Under the pieces are notes generated by a model, which saw only the letters and a list, made by a program, of their open reading frames with translations, had not been told where the DNA came from and made no database searches. A stretch of 64,000 nucleotides of DNA from positions 3,318,501 to 3,382,500 of the forward strand of contig NC_069086.1 of the NCBI RefSeq assembly GCF_947172395.1. The letters run 5' to 3'. Within the stretch, counting starts at the first letter, position 1, and every line of letters begins with the position of its first letter. The stretch comes from Bicyclus anynana. Its lineage: Eukaryota; Arthropoda; Insecta; Lepidoptera; Nymphalidae. Shown piece by piece: positions 1 through 10,035 of this stretch. The position numbers and the translations under genes were made by a program.

Positions 1-108
1 GATGAAGAAGGCATCTCAGAAAGGCTGTCTAACAGTAGACGGATACAGGCTGATGATGAAACAAATATAACAAAAACCCGAAGTCAAAACACCAAGGAGC
101 TCCACTAG
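1..108 (+). CDS. Possible tail of an upstream coding exon (unrecognised)
   Basis: Frame 1 is open from the first base to a TAG at 106-108, giving 35 hydrophilic residues rich in Arg, Asp, Glu, Asn and Thr (it begins DEEGISERLSNSRR). The composition is more protein-like than the surrounding AT-rich DNA, but an open run this short can arise by chance. If real it is the end of a neighbouring gene's last exon, or lies within intron 1 of the takeout-like gene. Confidence 0.2.
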   Translation, partial: DEEGISERLSNSRRIQADDETNITKTRSQNTKELH

Positions 109-346
109 TGTTTGCAGATCCCATCACTTCCCGATAAGATATAAGAAATATCATGACAATAATGATTCATTGTATCATTTAAAGAAGATGGATGATTGTA
201 ATTAAGCGATGATTATTATTATAATTATTATTTATCAATGTTCCATCTGTGTACGTGTGACATTTACGCTAAGAATTATTAATTTTCCAACCAAAATAAC
301 ATTTGATTAGAATTTGATAAAAATTATTAATGCATTGCAAAACTGA

Positions 347-634
347 GCCATGACAGCCGAGTGGATAAGACTGCCTTCGATTCGAAGGGCGTAGGTTCAA
401 ATCCTGTCTAAAGGATTCACCTCCAAATTAAAAAAATAAATATCACGTGTCTCAGTCGGTGAAGGTAATCGACTACATCGCGAGGAAACCTACATACCAG
501 AGAGTTTTCTTCTACTTGTGTGAAGTCTACCAATCCGCATTACGCCAGCGTGGTAAACTTATTAGATAAACCCCTTTTTTCTGAGGGGAGACTCGTGCTC
601 AACAGTGTGCCGTATATGGGCTGTTAATGATGAC
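347..634 (+). mobile_element. SINE-A copy (tRNA-headed, diverged)
   Basis: It has a tRNA-like head with a GGTTCAAATCC B box, then the family body with ATATCACGTGTCTCA, GTCTACCAATCCGCAT and CTCGTGCTCA, ending GGGCTGTTAATGATGA. In this family the head reads GCCGTGATAGCCCAGTGG and the tail ends in a GTTGATAATGATGAT motif. Confidence 0.75.
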
Positions 635-649
635 TGAAAACTTTGTCAT

Positions 650-785
650 CATAATCCATCATCATCATCATCATCATATCAGCCTATTTGGACGACGGAC
701 GTCCACTGCAGGACATAGGCCTTTTGTAAGGACTTCTAATCATCACGACCCTGAGCCGCCTGCATCCTGCGAATCCCGAATCGAA
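650..785 (-). mobile_element. RTE-type LINE 3' end fragment
   Basis: An (ATC)n run at about 655-678 is followed by GACGTCCACTGCAGGACATAGG, the reverse complement of the 3' end and tail of lepidopteran RTE elements. No open frame remains. Confidence 0.6.
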
Positions 786-934
786 TTTTTACTAAAAATT
801 TGTTAGAAGAAAGAAAAGCTCAGTAATAAATAGCTGGACCCTGGGATCGAACTTAGTGAGGTATAAACTATACATACGAGTAAAGTCATTACATTGGCAA
901 ACAGAAATTTCGACTATTATTTAAATATTTTTAG

Positions 935-1091
935 CTGTTGGTGAAAGAAATGGGCCAATCGAATCCGCCATTTTGGATTTATTGGAGACAGTAAGAGAGA
1001 TCATGGTGAGCGGTACAGATACAATCCCACCGTTGGATCCTCTGAAAATTGGACGGATTCATGTGGATGATACCACCGTGCCTTTACCCGG
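935..1091 (+). CDS. Takeout-like gene, first exon in the window
   Basis: The acceptor is ATTTTTAG at 927-934. Two bases complete a split codon and the frame runs from 937. It carries the PPLDPLKI motif and ends in a GTAAGT donor at 1092 with phase 2. The lack of a methionine or hydrophobic leader shows it is not the first coding exon. Confidence 0.85.
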
Positions 1092-4000
1092 GTAAGTTGG
1101 CTTGTCTATACTAATATTTTGAAGAGGTAAAGTTTGTGTTAATTTAGGCGGGTAATCTCTGGATCTACAGAACCGATTTTAAAAATTCTTTTACAACTAT
1201 ACTACAGCCTTTCTTGATGAGTACAGTTTACTAACAAAGAAATTAGAAATGAAGGTAGAAAACGCCTGTCATTTCATAACTTATTTATTTTAAATTATGT
1301 ATGGTTTGTTTTTAAAATGTTATATGAAATACATTAATCATATCTAATTGATTAAGCTTATTAATCAAATTTATTTTCATTAATTCACGAACAAGTTAAT
1401 TTTAGTTATTATTAGGTGTGAAATGACTAGTGATTTATACCCTCATTTTTAATTTGTTTGTTAGTTAACAGTACTCATCAAGACAGGCTGTATTATAGAA
1501 AGCCAAGTTCTTTGTGAGTGGCATAGGCTATATTTATTCTTACGGGAACGCAAACTACGCGGGTGAATTGAAAACTCGGCAAGATACCAGTAATTTAATT
1601 TATCAAAATGTAACGTGGAAATGACCGCTGCCTTCAATTAAAAGGGTCGGGTCGAGCCTACACTTTATGGACATGCAATATTTAAACGGGTTAGGGCAGC
1701 TTAAGACTCTAGTGTTTGGAAGACCTTGTCCAGCAGTGGTCTTTTATTGGCTGATGCTGATAATAGTGAGGACCAAAACAATACACACAAGCCAATACAT
1801 TCCAGAACGCATTATTGAGTCCGAGATTTTAACATATGGCTGGAAATCCACTACACTTTCTTACTTTCTATTCATTTGAATATTTTCAGGGCCTTTATCA
1901 CACTTAATGATATGGTGGTGAGAGGAATCAGCTCATTCCGTATGGACAACCTCCGATTCTCCATTGCCTCCTTACTTCCTTTGCGTAATAGGATGGAGTT
2001 TGATCTTGTTATACCTGCAATAAATGTTGAAACAAGTAAGATCTTTTTCTACTTATATCTGACCAACTAAGTAGATGATCCATCAATGGTAAGTGATAAA
2101 CCATCTACCATAAACAGAGTTATAATTCTGATAAAGCAAGGTGAGAACACCCGGACACAATATGCCTGTCGGACTCTCCAGGACGATAACACGCTCGACT
2201 CTCATTCATAAAATTTTAATAGTGTATTATATGATATTAACTCCAGACAATGTTGGTAACGCTTACAAACGTTGGATAGAAGCAGGCGTTACTTTGCGGA
2301 AGTTCATCATGATTATATAATGATTTATTTATTTTGCTATCATCCGCGAAAAGTCGACGAACCCATGCGACAACGTCACCCAGGTTCGACTAAATACTCT
2401 CTACGTACGTTTCACCCCGAAACCGGAGCATCCTCAGGAGATGTTGACTCTACAACGTGCAATGCACGTAGAGAGTATTTTGTCGGACCTGGGTGACGTT
2501 GTCGCATGGGTTCGTCGACTTTTCGCGGATGATAGCAAAATAAATAAAGCTTACAAGCGTGTTATTTATTCCACGTAATTCGACAAAAAACAATAACAAA
2601 AGATTGTAAACAACTCGATATAGGCGAGCGACTATGAACCTTAGCTTTCTTGTAATAGGGTTCTCCGTAACAATATTTTAAAATTAGCAGTTTACAGCTC
2701 GTTCGAATTAACTTGTCACCTGATCCCGATGATATTAGTACTGTGTTTGTCTGGTTGTGTTTGTTAGCCAGGCGTCAAGTTAATGTGTACGTGCTAATAT
2801 GTTTAATTCAAATCAAATTTATCAGTAAAGTTTCTCGATGTTACATTTTATTTTATGGGGTTATTGTTTCAGGTAGTTATGAAATGTTTATGAGAGTTTT
2901 TGGTGGAGAAGTTTACGGCAAAGGTGACATGAGGTAAAGAAAACAAATATTCTTTTTATATGCAAAAAAATGTAATAATAACCTATTTTTGACGTGACAA
3001 CGTCTTACAATTCGATGGAGTCGGCTGCACACTCGAAAAAAGATGACGTCATGCGTCGCTCCCTCGCTCTAGGGTTGCCAACTTTTTTTACAAGAAATAA
3101 AGTACATTCTGGTCTATGAAGATTATTAAACAGTATTTTAGAAAAACGAACATTTTCTTTTGCAATCTAAGATGGAAGCGGGCTAATTTGTTAGGAGGAT
3201 GAAAATCCACACCCCTTTCGGTTTCTACACGACATCATACCGGAACGCTAAATCGCTTGGTGGTACGTCTTTGTCGGTAGGGTGGTAACTAGCCGTGGCC
3301 GAAGCCTCCCACCAGCCAGACCTGGACCAATTAAGAAAACCTCAATCGGCCCAGCTCGGGATCGAACCCAGGACCTCCGTCTTGTAAATCCACAGCGCAT
3401 ACCAATGCGCCACGGAGGCAGTCAAAATTATTAGGCTGTATTTGTTTTATTTGTACATCACACCATATGCTTTAATTTTCAGATTAACAATAGCCAATAC
3501 TAGAGTCAGGGGTAACATAGTAGTCGCCTTAAATCGGCAAAATGGACTATTTGTCACCATTACCAGTTGTAAAATCACTTTTGGACTTGACGCTTTTAAG
3601 GTAATTAAAAAAATATCACATAATAATTCAAACTGCCGAGGTAAGCTAATAATGTCTGCCACCATACCAACATGATAGTCTAATTTGACGGCTGCGTAGC
3701 GCAGTGGGTAGTGACCCTGCTTTCTGCATCCAGGGCCGTGGATTCGATTCCCACAACTGGAAAATATTTGTGTGATGAGCATGAGTGTTTTCCAGTGTCT
3801 GTGTGTATTTATACATTATATAAGTATTTATAAGTAGTATATAATTGTATATTAATATTATAATATCAACTATCTTAGCACCAATAATACAAGCTACTCT
3901 GTATGCTTACTTTGGGGCTAGATAGTGATGTGTATTGTTTAAGTATATTTATATTTATATTTGAAATTACGACTCGATGTACATACAATTCAAAACATGA

Positions 4001-6106
4001 CCTACCTACTACATCGAGCGACAGTGATTCTTTATTTTTGCAATTTGGTTATTCCTATGAAATTATCTCGGACACGGACGGACATTTCCTTTACTAGCAC
4101 GTTAAAATATACTGCGAGTCAACCTACTCGCAATATATATTATATTATATTATTTTTAACGTACTAAAAACACTTTTCATCCATTAAATAAATGGGTAAA
4201 GGTAGTTTCTAGTACGGAATCTATATTAATAATTTCGTCAAGGGGTACGGTAGACTCTAGACTCGATTGAAACTTTATCTGAATAATAAAACATAAAAAA
4301 TAAAGATTTCGACTCGACAACATATTATATCCGCAAAATTCGGATTGTCTATTATGTTATTAAATTTTAATAGTGCTGACACTCAAATTGAGGTCACCAT
4401 AATATTAACTCAGACCAATTACATATGGACTTGTATGGCATCCGTATTCATCAACAAATTTGTCTGTAAATTTTCGAGGGAAATGAGGTAAACTCATACA
4501 TCCAAATTATATAACACCATTATATTGTGTCCTCACACTATAAATTTGATTCGCAATACACACACAAGTAATTTTTACACATATTAATAAACACATCGTT
4601 TATATTCGTTACACAGAATATTCGATTACTTGATCGATGTTTTGCTATTCTGGCTTAAGAATTGATTCTTTTTAGTTATGTTTTTATTACAAATTTGATA
4701 AAATTAATGAAGAAATACCTAAAAATGAAACTTCATCTTTTAGAAAACTAGAAGTTGTTGACCATTTTTTGTGTCATTTACCTACACATACTGGCATTTT
4801 TATTGAGTTCTTTACACAAAAAAAAAAACGATTACAACAATAAAACATCGCTTCTATAGAAATAATTTTTATAAACGCGTTACATTATTGATTCTTAATT
4901 TTTCACTGAGGTCTAGATGTTACTCAAAAATGAAATAGGTGTCCTTATTTAATTGCTCTGAGGTATTTAATAAAAGTTCCGTTTTATACTAGCACACATA
5001 CACCTCGCCACTCAACACGTGGTGCTATTCATTTTTTTAAATAAGTGTGCGTTACAAAGAACTGTGACTGTGTAGCACTAGGTGTTTTGAGTCGTTCAGT
5101 GAAAAACATTGCGTACCTTGCAGATTGTTTTTTTTTCAAAATCTAATTTTCTTTCTAATATTTGATTCTATAGTCTTTATACATGATTTCTACATGATTT
5201 CAGCCGGTGATTACAGGAATGTTTCATAACGAAGCCAGTAGTGAATTCGTATCTAGATTCTTGAGCAATTTGATACCTGAACTATTGGACTTCTTCGAAG
5301 TAAGTAAAACAAATAATGTATTATAGCATTTATCTAACGAAACCATTTACAGAAAAGTAGCTCAAAAATCATAATTATATCGAAATTCTGAAACATATTT
5401 TTCTTAACTGCTAACAAATATTGCCTATTAATAATTATCTTCTTTATTAAGATAATAATGGTGTTTTTCCCAACATTTCATCCTAATTACTGTATGTTTT
5501 AGTTTATTAGTCTATTTGACTATCACAGGTACTAATAAATTATATTTAATAGGTAGCAATTATATTTAGGTAACATAATTAAATTTAGGTTAAATAATTA
5601 TTTTTATATATCGTCTAAGTATATTGGTTACTATACCTACTATGGTTCTAAGAACTAACTTATGAAATTAGAGATCTCTTCATAGGCAAGGCATCTAATT
5701 TACCTATTGGTGATGTTATTAATATAATTTACTCCTTAAGAATAGATTTTTCATATATAGCCCCCGGTATGAAAAAAATATGGGCACTAAAATTCGATGA
5801 ACAAATGACAGCGTTACGTTTTTGTGCGCAACCTATTCTGCGCATCTTTCACTTTTCAGGCGTAAGTATTGAGACGTACATAGTGTATGCTGCGGGGCAA
5901 TATACACCTATTTAGACAGTCGATCTGAAAGAGTAAACTCCGTGCGTTGACTGACACACACTTTTTTGTATTAATTTAAATATTATTTGTAAATAATTTT
6001 TTTTTTTAATTTTCAGGTAGAAATTAACAATTTTTTGAGTACTACAGTTATGATAGTTGGAAATCAAATCTTGGCTGAATTGGATTTAAGTTCTTTGTTT
6101 CCATAA
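935..6106 (+). CDS. Takeout/JHBP-family secreted carrier protein (six exons, 5' exon missing)
   Basis: Joined exons are 935-1091, 1890-2035, 2873-2933, 3483-3600, 5204-5299 and 6017-6106, giving about 222 residues and a TAA stop. Every intron starts GT and ends AG, and phases fit throughout (split codons at the first three junctions, phase 0 at the last two). The product reads as a takeout/haemolymph juvenile-hormone-binding domain: an N-terminal PPLDPLKI motif, then FITLNDMVVRGISSF, a GGEVYGKGDMR turn, LTIANTRVRGNI, and a C-terminal helix with FLSNLIPELLDFFE. Members of this family are secreted proteins of about 240-260 residues that bind small hydrophobic ligands such as juvenile hormone or lipids; the ligand here cannot be told from sequence. 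The missing 20-30 residues would be the signal peptide and the usual N-terminal cysteine pair. The exon at 935 opens with two bases completing a split codon, so an upstream exon must exist. I found no suitable exon in 1-934, so it probably lies outside the window. Confidence 0.85.
1105..1570 (+). mobile_element. Helitron-like element in intron 1, split by a TIR element
   Basis: The 5' start is TCTATACTAATATTTTGAAG at 1105 and the 3' part has GAAAGCCAAG...ACGGGAACGCAAACTACGCGGGT up to about 1570. The two halves are separated by the element at 1199-1497. Confidence 0.6.
1199..1497. mobile_element. Small TIR element (MITE candidate) inside the Helitron
   Basis: Its ends are inverted copies: left TACAGCCT-type sequence through TTGATGAGTACAGTTTAC, right GTTAACAGTACTCATCAAGA plus CAGGCTGTA, about 38 bp each. 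TA flanks suggest a TA target site. The interior resembles the repeat at 62814-63441. Confidence 0.55.
1890..2035 (+). CDS. Takeout-like gene, second exon in the window
   Basis: The acceptor is TATTTTCAG ending at 1889, and the first G completes the glycine codon left open at 1091. It encodes FITLNDMVVRGISSF and a strand ending FDLVIPAINVET. The donor GTAAGA at 2036 leaves phase 1. A short ORF with its own ATG overlaps this exon but is only part of it. Confidence 0.88.
2273..2548. mobile_element. Fold-back repeat (GACAACGTCACCCAGG family)
   Basis: About 83-bp arms are inverted: 2322-2408 against 2465-2548, both carrying the ACCCATGCGACAACGTCACC core. Single-arm relatives occur at 19740-19925 and 26160-26360. 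It lies in intron 2 of the takeout-like gene. One frame of the family reads ETYVESILSDLGDVVAWVR, hinting at a decayed coding region of unknown origin. Confidence 0.6.
2873..2933 (+). CDS. Takeout-like gene, third exon in the window
   Basis: The acceptor is TTGTTTCAG ending at 2872, and two bases complete a serine codon. This 61-bp exon encodes SYEMFMRVFGGEVYGKGDM, the glycine-rich turn between two long strands of the family fold. The donor GTAAAG begins at 2934. Confidence 0.88.
3161..3424 (-). mobile_element. SINE-B copy (Metulj-like) in intron 3
   Basis: It is the reverse complement of a tRNA-like head (GCCTCCGTGGCGCA with B box GGGTTCGATCCC) followed by the conserved body with GGTCCAGGTCTGGCTGGTGG and GAAACCGAAAGGGGTGTGG. 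The 3' tail is truncated. Confidence 0.8.
3483..3600 (+). CDS. Takeout-like gene, fourth exon in the window
   Basis: The acceptor is TAATTTTCAG ending at 3482, and the first A completes an arginine codon. It encodes LTIANTRVRGNIVVAL and a strand with the only cysteine of the recovered protein (TSCKITFG). It ends at a codon boundary with donor GTAATT at 3601. Confidence 0.88.
3686..3955 (+). mobile_element. SINE-C copy in intron 4
   Basis: The tRNA-like head is GACGGCTGCGTAGCGCAGTG with B box GGATTCGATTCCC. The body has TTTCCAGTGTCTGTGTGTAT and the tail ends GCTAGATAGTGATGTGTATT. A near-identical copy is at 56345-56606. Confidence 0.75.
3956..5203 (+). other. Rest of intron 4, no recognised element
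   Basis: AT-rich DNA with no convincing second gene or repeat. Two short ORFs near 3900-4167 start inside the SINE-C tail and are not genes. Confidence 0.6.
5204..5299 (+). CDS. Takeout-like gene, fifth exon in the window
   Basis: The acceptor is TGATTTCAG ending at 5203. Exactly 32 codons in phase 0 encode FHNEASSEFVSRFLSNLIPE and the following LLDFFE, matching the C-terminal amphipathic helix of the family. The donor is GTAAGT at 5300. Confidence 0.87.
6017..6106 (+). CDS. Takeout-like gene, terminal exon
   Basis: The acceptor is ATTTTCAG ending at 6016. There are 29 codons plus TAA. The end of the protein is GNQILAELDLSSLFP, close to the usual family C-terminus, so the 3' end of the coding region is complete. 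Confidence 0.87.
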   Translation, partial: VEINNFLSTTVMIVGNQILAELDLSSLFP

Positions 6107-7099
6107 GAAGTTACAACTTCTGCTGTTATTCAAAAACCAAGCAAGTGAATTATTGGTTTTGATATAAGAGTCGTTGCAAGCATTAGTACTTACTATACAA
6201 TACATAATAGTTGCTATATAACATGAAATTACCAGTTCTTGTATTAAGTAATCTTATTGGGAAAATAAATGCAGATTCTCTAAAAAAGTACCTACACTAA
6301 TTATTTTGTATATTTCCCAAAAGAAATTCACCATTTTAAACAAAAAAAAAATGTTTATAAATTTCGGTAACCAAATACTTTACTCAGTTATCTCTGTTGG
6401 CATTAACTTTAGGAGTTCCATGTATACTATATAGCTTTCACTTTCTCATAAAATATTCATGTCACTTGCTATGTTTTGATGTTAAACAGTCGAACATCAG
6501 ATTGATTTAGTTGTTTAACGGCAAATTTGATTTATATTGTGATATATTTTTAACGAAACCAATATATAAATATTTTATAAATAATTACATTTTGGTTATG
6601 CATTTTTATTCGTTAATTTATTTTGCTTACACATGTTTATAATGAATACATAGTGACATCTATAGGACACTACAAAATACTGGCTTACCCATTCTAATTC
6701 CTACCTTGATAGGTGGTTCCTGATTTGTTGTTGCCTTTTAAACGCGTTTGCGTTCGTTGCGCATAGATGGCGTTTTTGTTAAAATAAGTCTCACGTATGC
6801 TTGTACAATACAAGCGGATGACCGCAACTATGGTCACGTAATATCAGTTTTTTTATCTCCTTAAAGCGCATTGCATTTTAAATGGATCAGTTTGCTCCAA
6901 ACTTTACTTTCACCTCAGAATACAGAAAAACACCAGAATAGGTGATCGCGCAAAGTAGTGAAGCTGTTAAAACTACACTTTTTATGAATAAGTACACTTA
7001 CAAGCGATCAGTCACTCTGTATGCCTGTATGTTGTGTGACGTGCTATTTTTACAGTACCTCCTTTCAGTAGCAAAACTCTAGCAAACCATCCAGCTGGC
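6107..7099. other. 3' flank of the takeout-like gene
   Basis: Probable 3' UTR followed by AT-rich DNA. I see no exon, RNA gene or clear repeat. Confidence 0.5.
6264..6269 (+). terminator. Candidate polyadenylation signal of the takeout-like gene
   Basis: An AATAAA hexamer lies 158 bases after the stop codon. In such AT-rich DNA the motif is common, so this rests mainly on position. Confidence 0.4.
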
Positions 7100-7773
7100 T
7101 AAGAGTACACACGATGCGTTGCGGCGGCGGTGCGGCGCTGAAGCGGTTTCGCTGCGTATTTTTACATAAAAATATCTGTGGCATGTCACACGATGCGTTC
7201 CGTCGCCGCACCGCAGCGGACTTACAACTACCGAGACGAGGCGGGGAGGGATGAATGCGTTGCGACATCGGAGCGGCACCGCTCAGTTGTTTATGCGTCA
7301 CAAGGATTTACAGACTGTCCCACTCTGCTACGGCGCCGCTGCGATATAACAACTTTGCGGCGCCGCACCACTCGTGTGACAGCCTCCGTGGCGCAGTGGT
7401 ATGCGCAGTGAACTTACAAGATGGAGGTCATGGGTTCGATCCCCGGCTGGACCGAATGAGGTTTTCTTAATTGGTCCAGGTCTGGCTGGTGGGAGGCTTT
7501 GGTCGTGGCTAGTTACCACCCTACCGACAAAGACGTACCGCCAAGTGATTTAGCGTTCCGGTACGACGTCGTGTAGAAACCGAAAGGGGTGTGGATTTCA
7601 TCCTCCTCCTAACAAGTTAGCTCGATTCAATCTTTGATTGCATCGTCACTTACCATCAGGTGAGATTGTAGTCAAAGGCTAACTTGTGAAGAATTAAAAA
7701 AAAATGTGTGCCTGCTGATACGGTAAAATCTTTGCGATGCGGCGCTGCAAGGCATCGTGTGCCCCCACTCTTA
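7100..7773 (+). mobile_element. GC-rich TIR element interrupted by a SINE-B
   Basis: The ends are inverted relatives: left TAAGAGT..CACACGATGCGTTGC, right GCAAGGCATCGTGTGCCCCCACTCTTA. The interior has runs such as GCGGCGGCGGTGCGGCGCTG and CTACGGCGCCGCTGCG. A second copy in the opposite orientation is at 35524-36234. Overlapping short ORFs on both strands (7065-7519) are by-products of the GC-rich composition. Confidence 0.65.
7381..7705 (+). mobile_element. SINE-B copy, full length
   Basis: It begins GCCTCCGTGGCGCAGTGGTA, carries a B box GGGTTCGATCCCC, keeps the whole conserved body, and ends AGTCAAAGGCTAACTTGTGAAGAATT followed by an A run. It sits inside the GC-rich TIR element and so is younger than it. 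Confidence 0.85.
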
Positions 7774-7776
7774 TTT

Positions 7777-7985
7777 ACTAACTTTGACGTTGATATATTC
7801 GAAAATGAGATTCTATGAAACAAATGCCAGTGACTACTGAAAACCCTTCGTGGATATCATACAATAGGTAGATGACATTTCTCAGTTAATTTGATGATAT
7901 TTTAATAGGTTGTTAATAAAGACCAATTATGTGAATAGGCCAGAGTTGCAGCAGGTAACGGTTTGCCATACGTGTATGTATACTT
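7777..7985 (+). repeat. Dispersed repeat family G
   Basis: The family core is a GGTGGATATCACACAGTAGGT-like stretch, then GATGACATTT, then AATAGGTTGATAATAAAGACC and GTGAATAGGCC. Relatives are at 21030-21210, 34910-35035, 35452-35523 (reverse) and 43270-43440. Two of five copies adjoin the GC-rich TIR element, so G may be part of the same larger transposon. Confidence 0.55.
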
Positions 7986-8394
7986 TTGATAACTCACTGA
8001 GTTATCGACCAATGAAAATGTACCTTTAATAATATAACTATAAACGCCGCAATGTTAATCGAAAGATGCTTTGTTAGATAACGGTATATAAAATCAAATT
8101 TCGCCAGAACCATAAAGCCGGCCATTATTTGTTTATGGACATTTTATGCCGTAAAATTTTGATTAAGCCACATTACATTTTGGAAATATACTTATTATAC
8201 ACTCCCTGGTTATTATTACAAAATGTATCTTTCTAAAATTATGTAAGTTTTTCGAATAATTAAGACTGTAAAAAAAATGTTTTTTAAAAAATTGCACAAT
8301 ATTCTAACGGGCGGCATAAGGAACATCAAATCAAATCAACACCATCAAAATCACGACTTTTCGGTTTTACTTCGGCTTCTAAAGGATATCACCA

Positions 8395-8665
8395 TTTTCT
8401 TTTTCTTTTTTATACCTTATAGGCTTGACTACAATCAAGCCTGATGCATTAATGCGTACTAATTGGAGCGCGCTTACCTACAAGATACCTATTCACTCTT
8501 GCTTTGAATGTGTTTAAATTATAAGTGTCAGGAAACACAAACGCCGAAAGGAAGGAAGGAAGGGCATTCCAAATTTTCGCTGTGTGAATTAGAATTTTAA
8601 CATTGGTTGTTCTTATCCAATAAGCTCCAAGGCAGCAAATTTATCATTCTATCTGGTACGGTAGC
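8395..8665 (-). mobile_element. CR1-type LINE 3' end, degenerate
   Basis: On the minus strand, frames broken by indels read TAKIWNALPS then FPDTYNLNTFKARVNRYLVG, closely matching the tail of the open reading frame at 10036-10968. It is followed by GCATCAGGCTTGATTGTAGT and an A-rich tail. Confidence 0.65.
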
Positions 8666-8924
8666 TATTAGGCAAACTAAATTTATGAATACTTTGCAAA
8701 AATAAACTCAAAAAAAAAGAACGAAACTTAGTCACTTAGGTCCTGGCTGAGTTGATAACAATTAATGTGAAAGTTTAAAAGCGGTCCCTTTTGAAAAAGT
8801 TGGTGTAATCATGATAATGAGGCCTTTTTATTTTGTTTAAAAGGGTGGCTTTGTGTTTAAGTTGTTTCATTAGAATGATTAATCACTGTTAAGTATTGGT
8901 CTGCTTTAGTTTATAATACGGATG

Positions 8925-9250
8925 ATGACAGTTTTTCAAATCTAAATATATAAAACTAAAGAACATTCATAACGAAATTTCAAAAACTGCTTCTCGTACT
9001 CGTACTTATAAAAAAAGGAACAAAGATTCCGACGAATTTAAACCTCCTCCTTTTTGAAGTTAAAAACGTAATTTGGCAGGGAGGTAGGTTATAGTTAGTA
9101 GAAGTCCTTTAAGAACGGTTTTTTCGATAGGGTTGGGTTAAAGAGGTATATGAGAAGATGCCCTTATATTAAGAGTATTTTAATATTAAAGAAATTTTGT
9201 AGCAGTAAGTAACAGGGTATCTGCGATTGTTATTTTCAGAGCTACAAGGA
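8925..9250 (+). repeat. Dispersed repeat family P, diverged copy
   Basis: It shares GATGATGACAGTTTTTCAAA and AACAGGGTATCTGCGATTGT with the copies at 24202-24530 (reverse), 25150-25620 and 55480-55975, with an unrelated insertion between the two parts. Confidence 0.5.
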
Positions 9251-9760
9251 TATTGTACGAGTGCATTGCTCTCAAATAGCCGTAGACAGAATTAGATGGC
9301 GTGACATCGTAAGGACAAAGGTCATATATGGAGGTGGTCACGACCTTCAAACATGAGAACTCGACTCACGGAGGTTGATGCTTCGTCGTCATTTACAAAA
9401 GCCGACTTGGTACTCTTGCCCACAGCTGGACAAGTAGCCTAATCCCTAACCCTCCTCGGAACTCCTGCAAGAAATGTAATAAAAATCAAATAACACACTT
9501 GCAGGGGTTTCAAAAGTATAACATGTAAACGCGGCAGAATAGATTATCAAAATTTTCTCAATAAAGTAACAATATTGGGCTAAATTAAAAAAAAAATAAG
9601 CTTACTTGTAAGTTGGATTAAATAATACTTTAGACTTAAGCTTCTTTAGACTTGCTGTAAATTCGTCATATGTTTCGCCCTCTTTTTAAAAAAGCTTAGT
9701 TTGTACTGCAATTTTGATCACCTAAGAGACAGTCTCTAATGGGATCAAATTATAATGGGA
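9251..9760. other. No recognised gene or element
   Basis: AT-rich sequence. The start (about 9280-9450) has AATTAGATGGCGTGACATCG and CCACAGCTGGACAAGTAGCC, faintly LINE-like, but no frame holds. Confidence 0.4.
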
Positions 9761-9917
9761 TTTTTTTTTTTTTTTTATTCTTTACAAGTTAGCCCTTGAC
9801 TACAATCTCACCTGATGGTAAGTGATGATGCAGTCGAAGATGGAAGCGGGCTAACTTGTTAGGAGGGGGATGAAAATCCACACCCCTTTCGGTTTCTACA
9901 CGGCATCGTACCGGAAT
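9761..9917 (-). mobile_element. SINE-B copy, 5' truncated
   Basis: A T run (the A tail on the minus strand) is followed by ACAAGTTAGCCCTTGACTAC and the body up to the CGGCATCGTACCGGAATGG region. The tRNA head is absent. Confidence 0.75.
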
Positions 9918-10035
9918 GGAATACCTGGGGCATGACATTGTAAAATGACTGGTTAGAATATGTGTTAGATTATTAATGTAATAAAGGTACAACTACAGTG
10001 AACTATAATATGGAGTATTATTTAATCCGACTTAC

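Noticed and set aside
238..260. Possible first exon of the takeout-like gene (ATGTTCCATCTGT followed by GTACGT)
   Set aside because: It would give only four codons with no signal peptide; the real first exon is probably upstream of the window.
7065..7519. Five overlapping ORFs around 7.1-7.5 kb
   Set aside because: They straddle the GC-rich TIR element and the SINE-B inserted in it; none has a protein motif.
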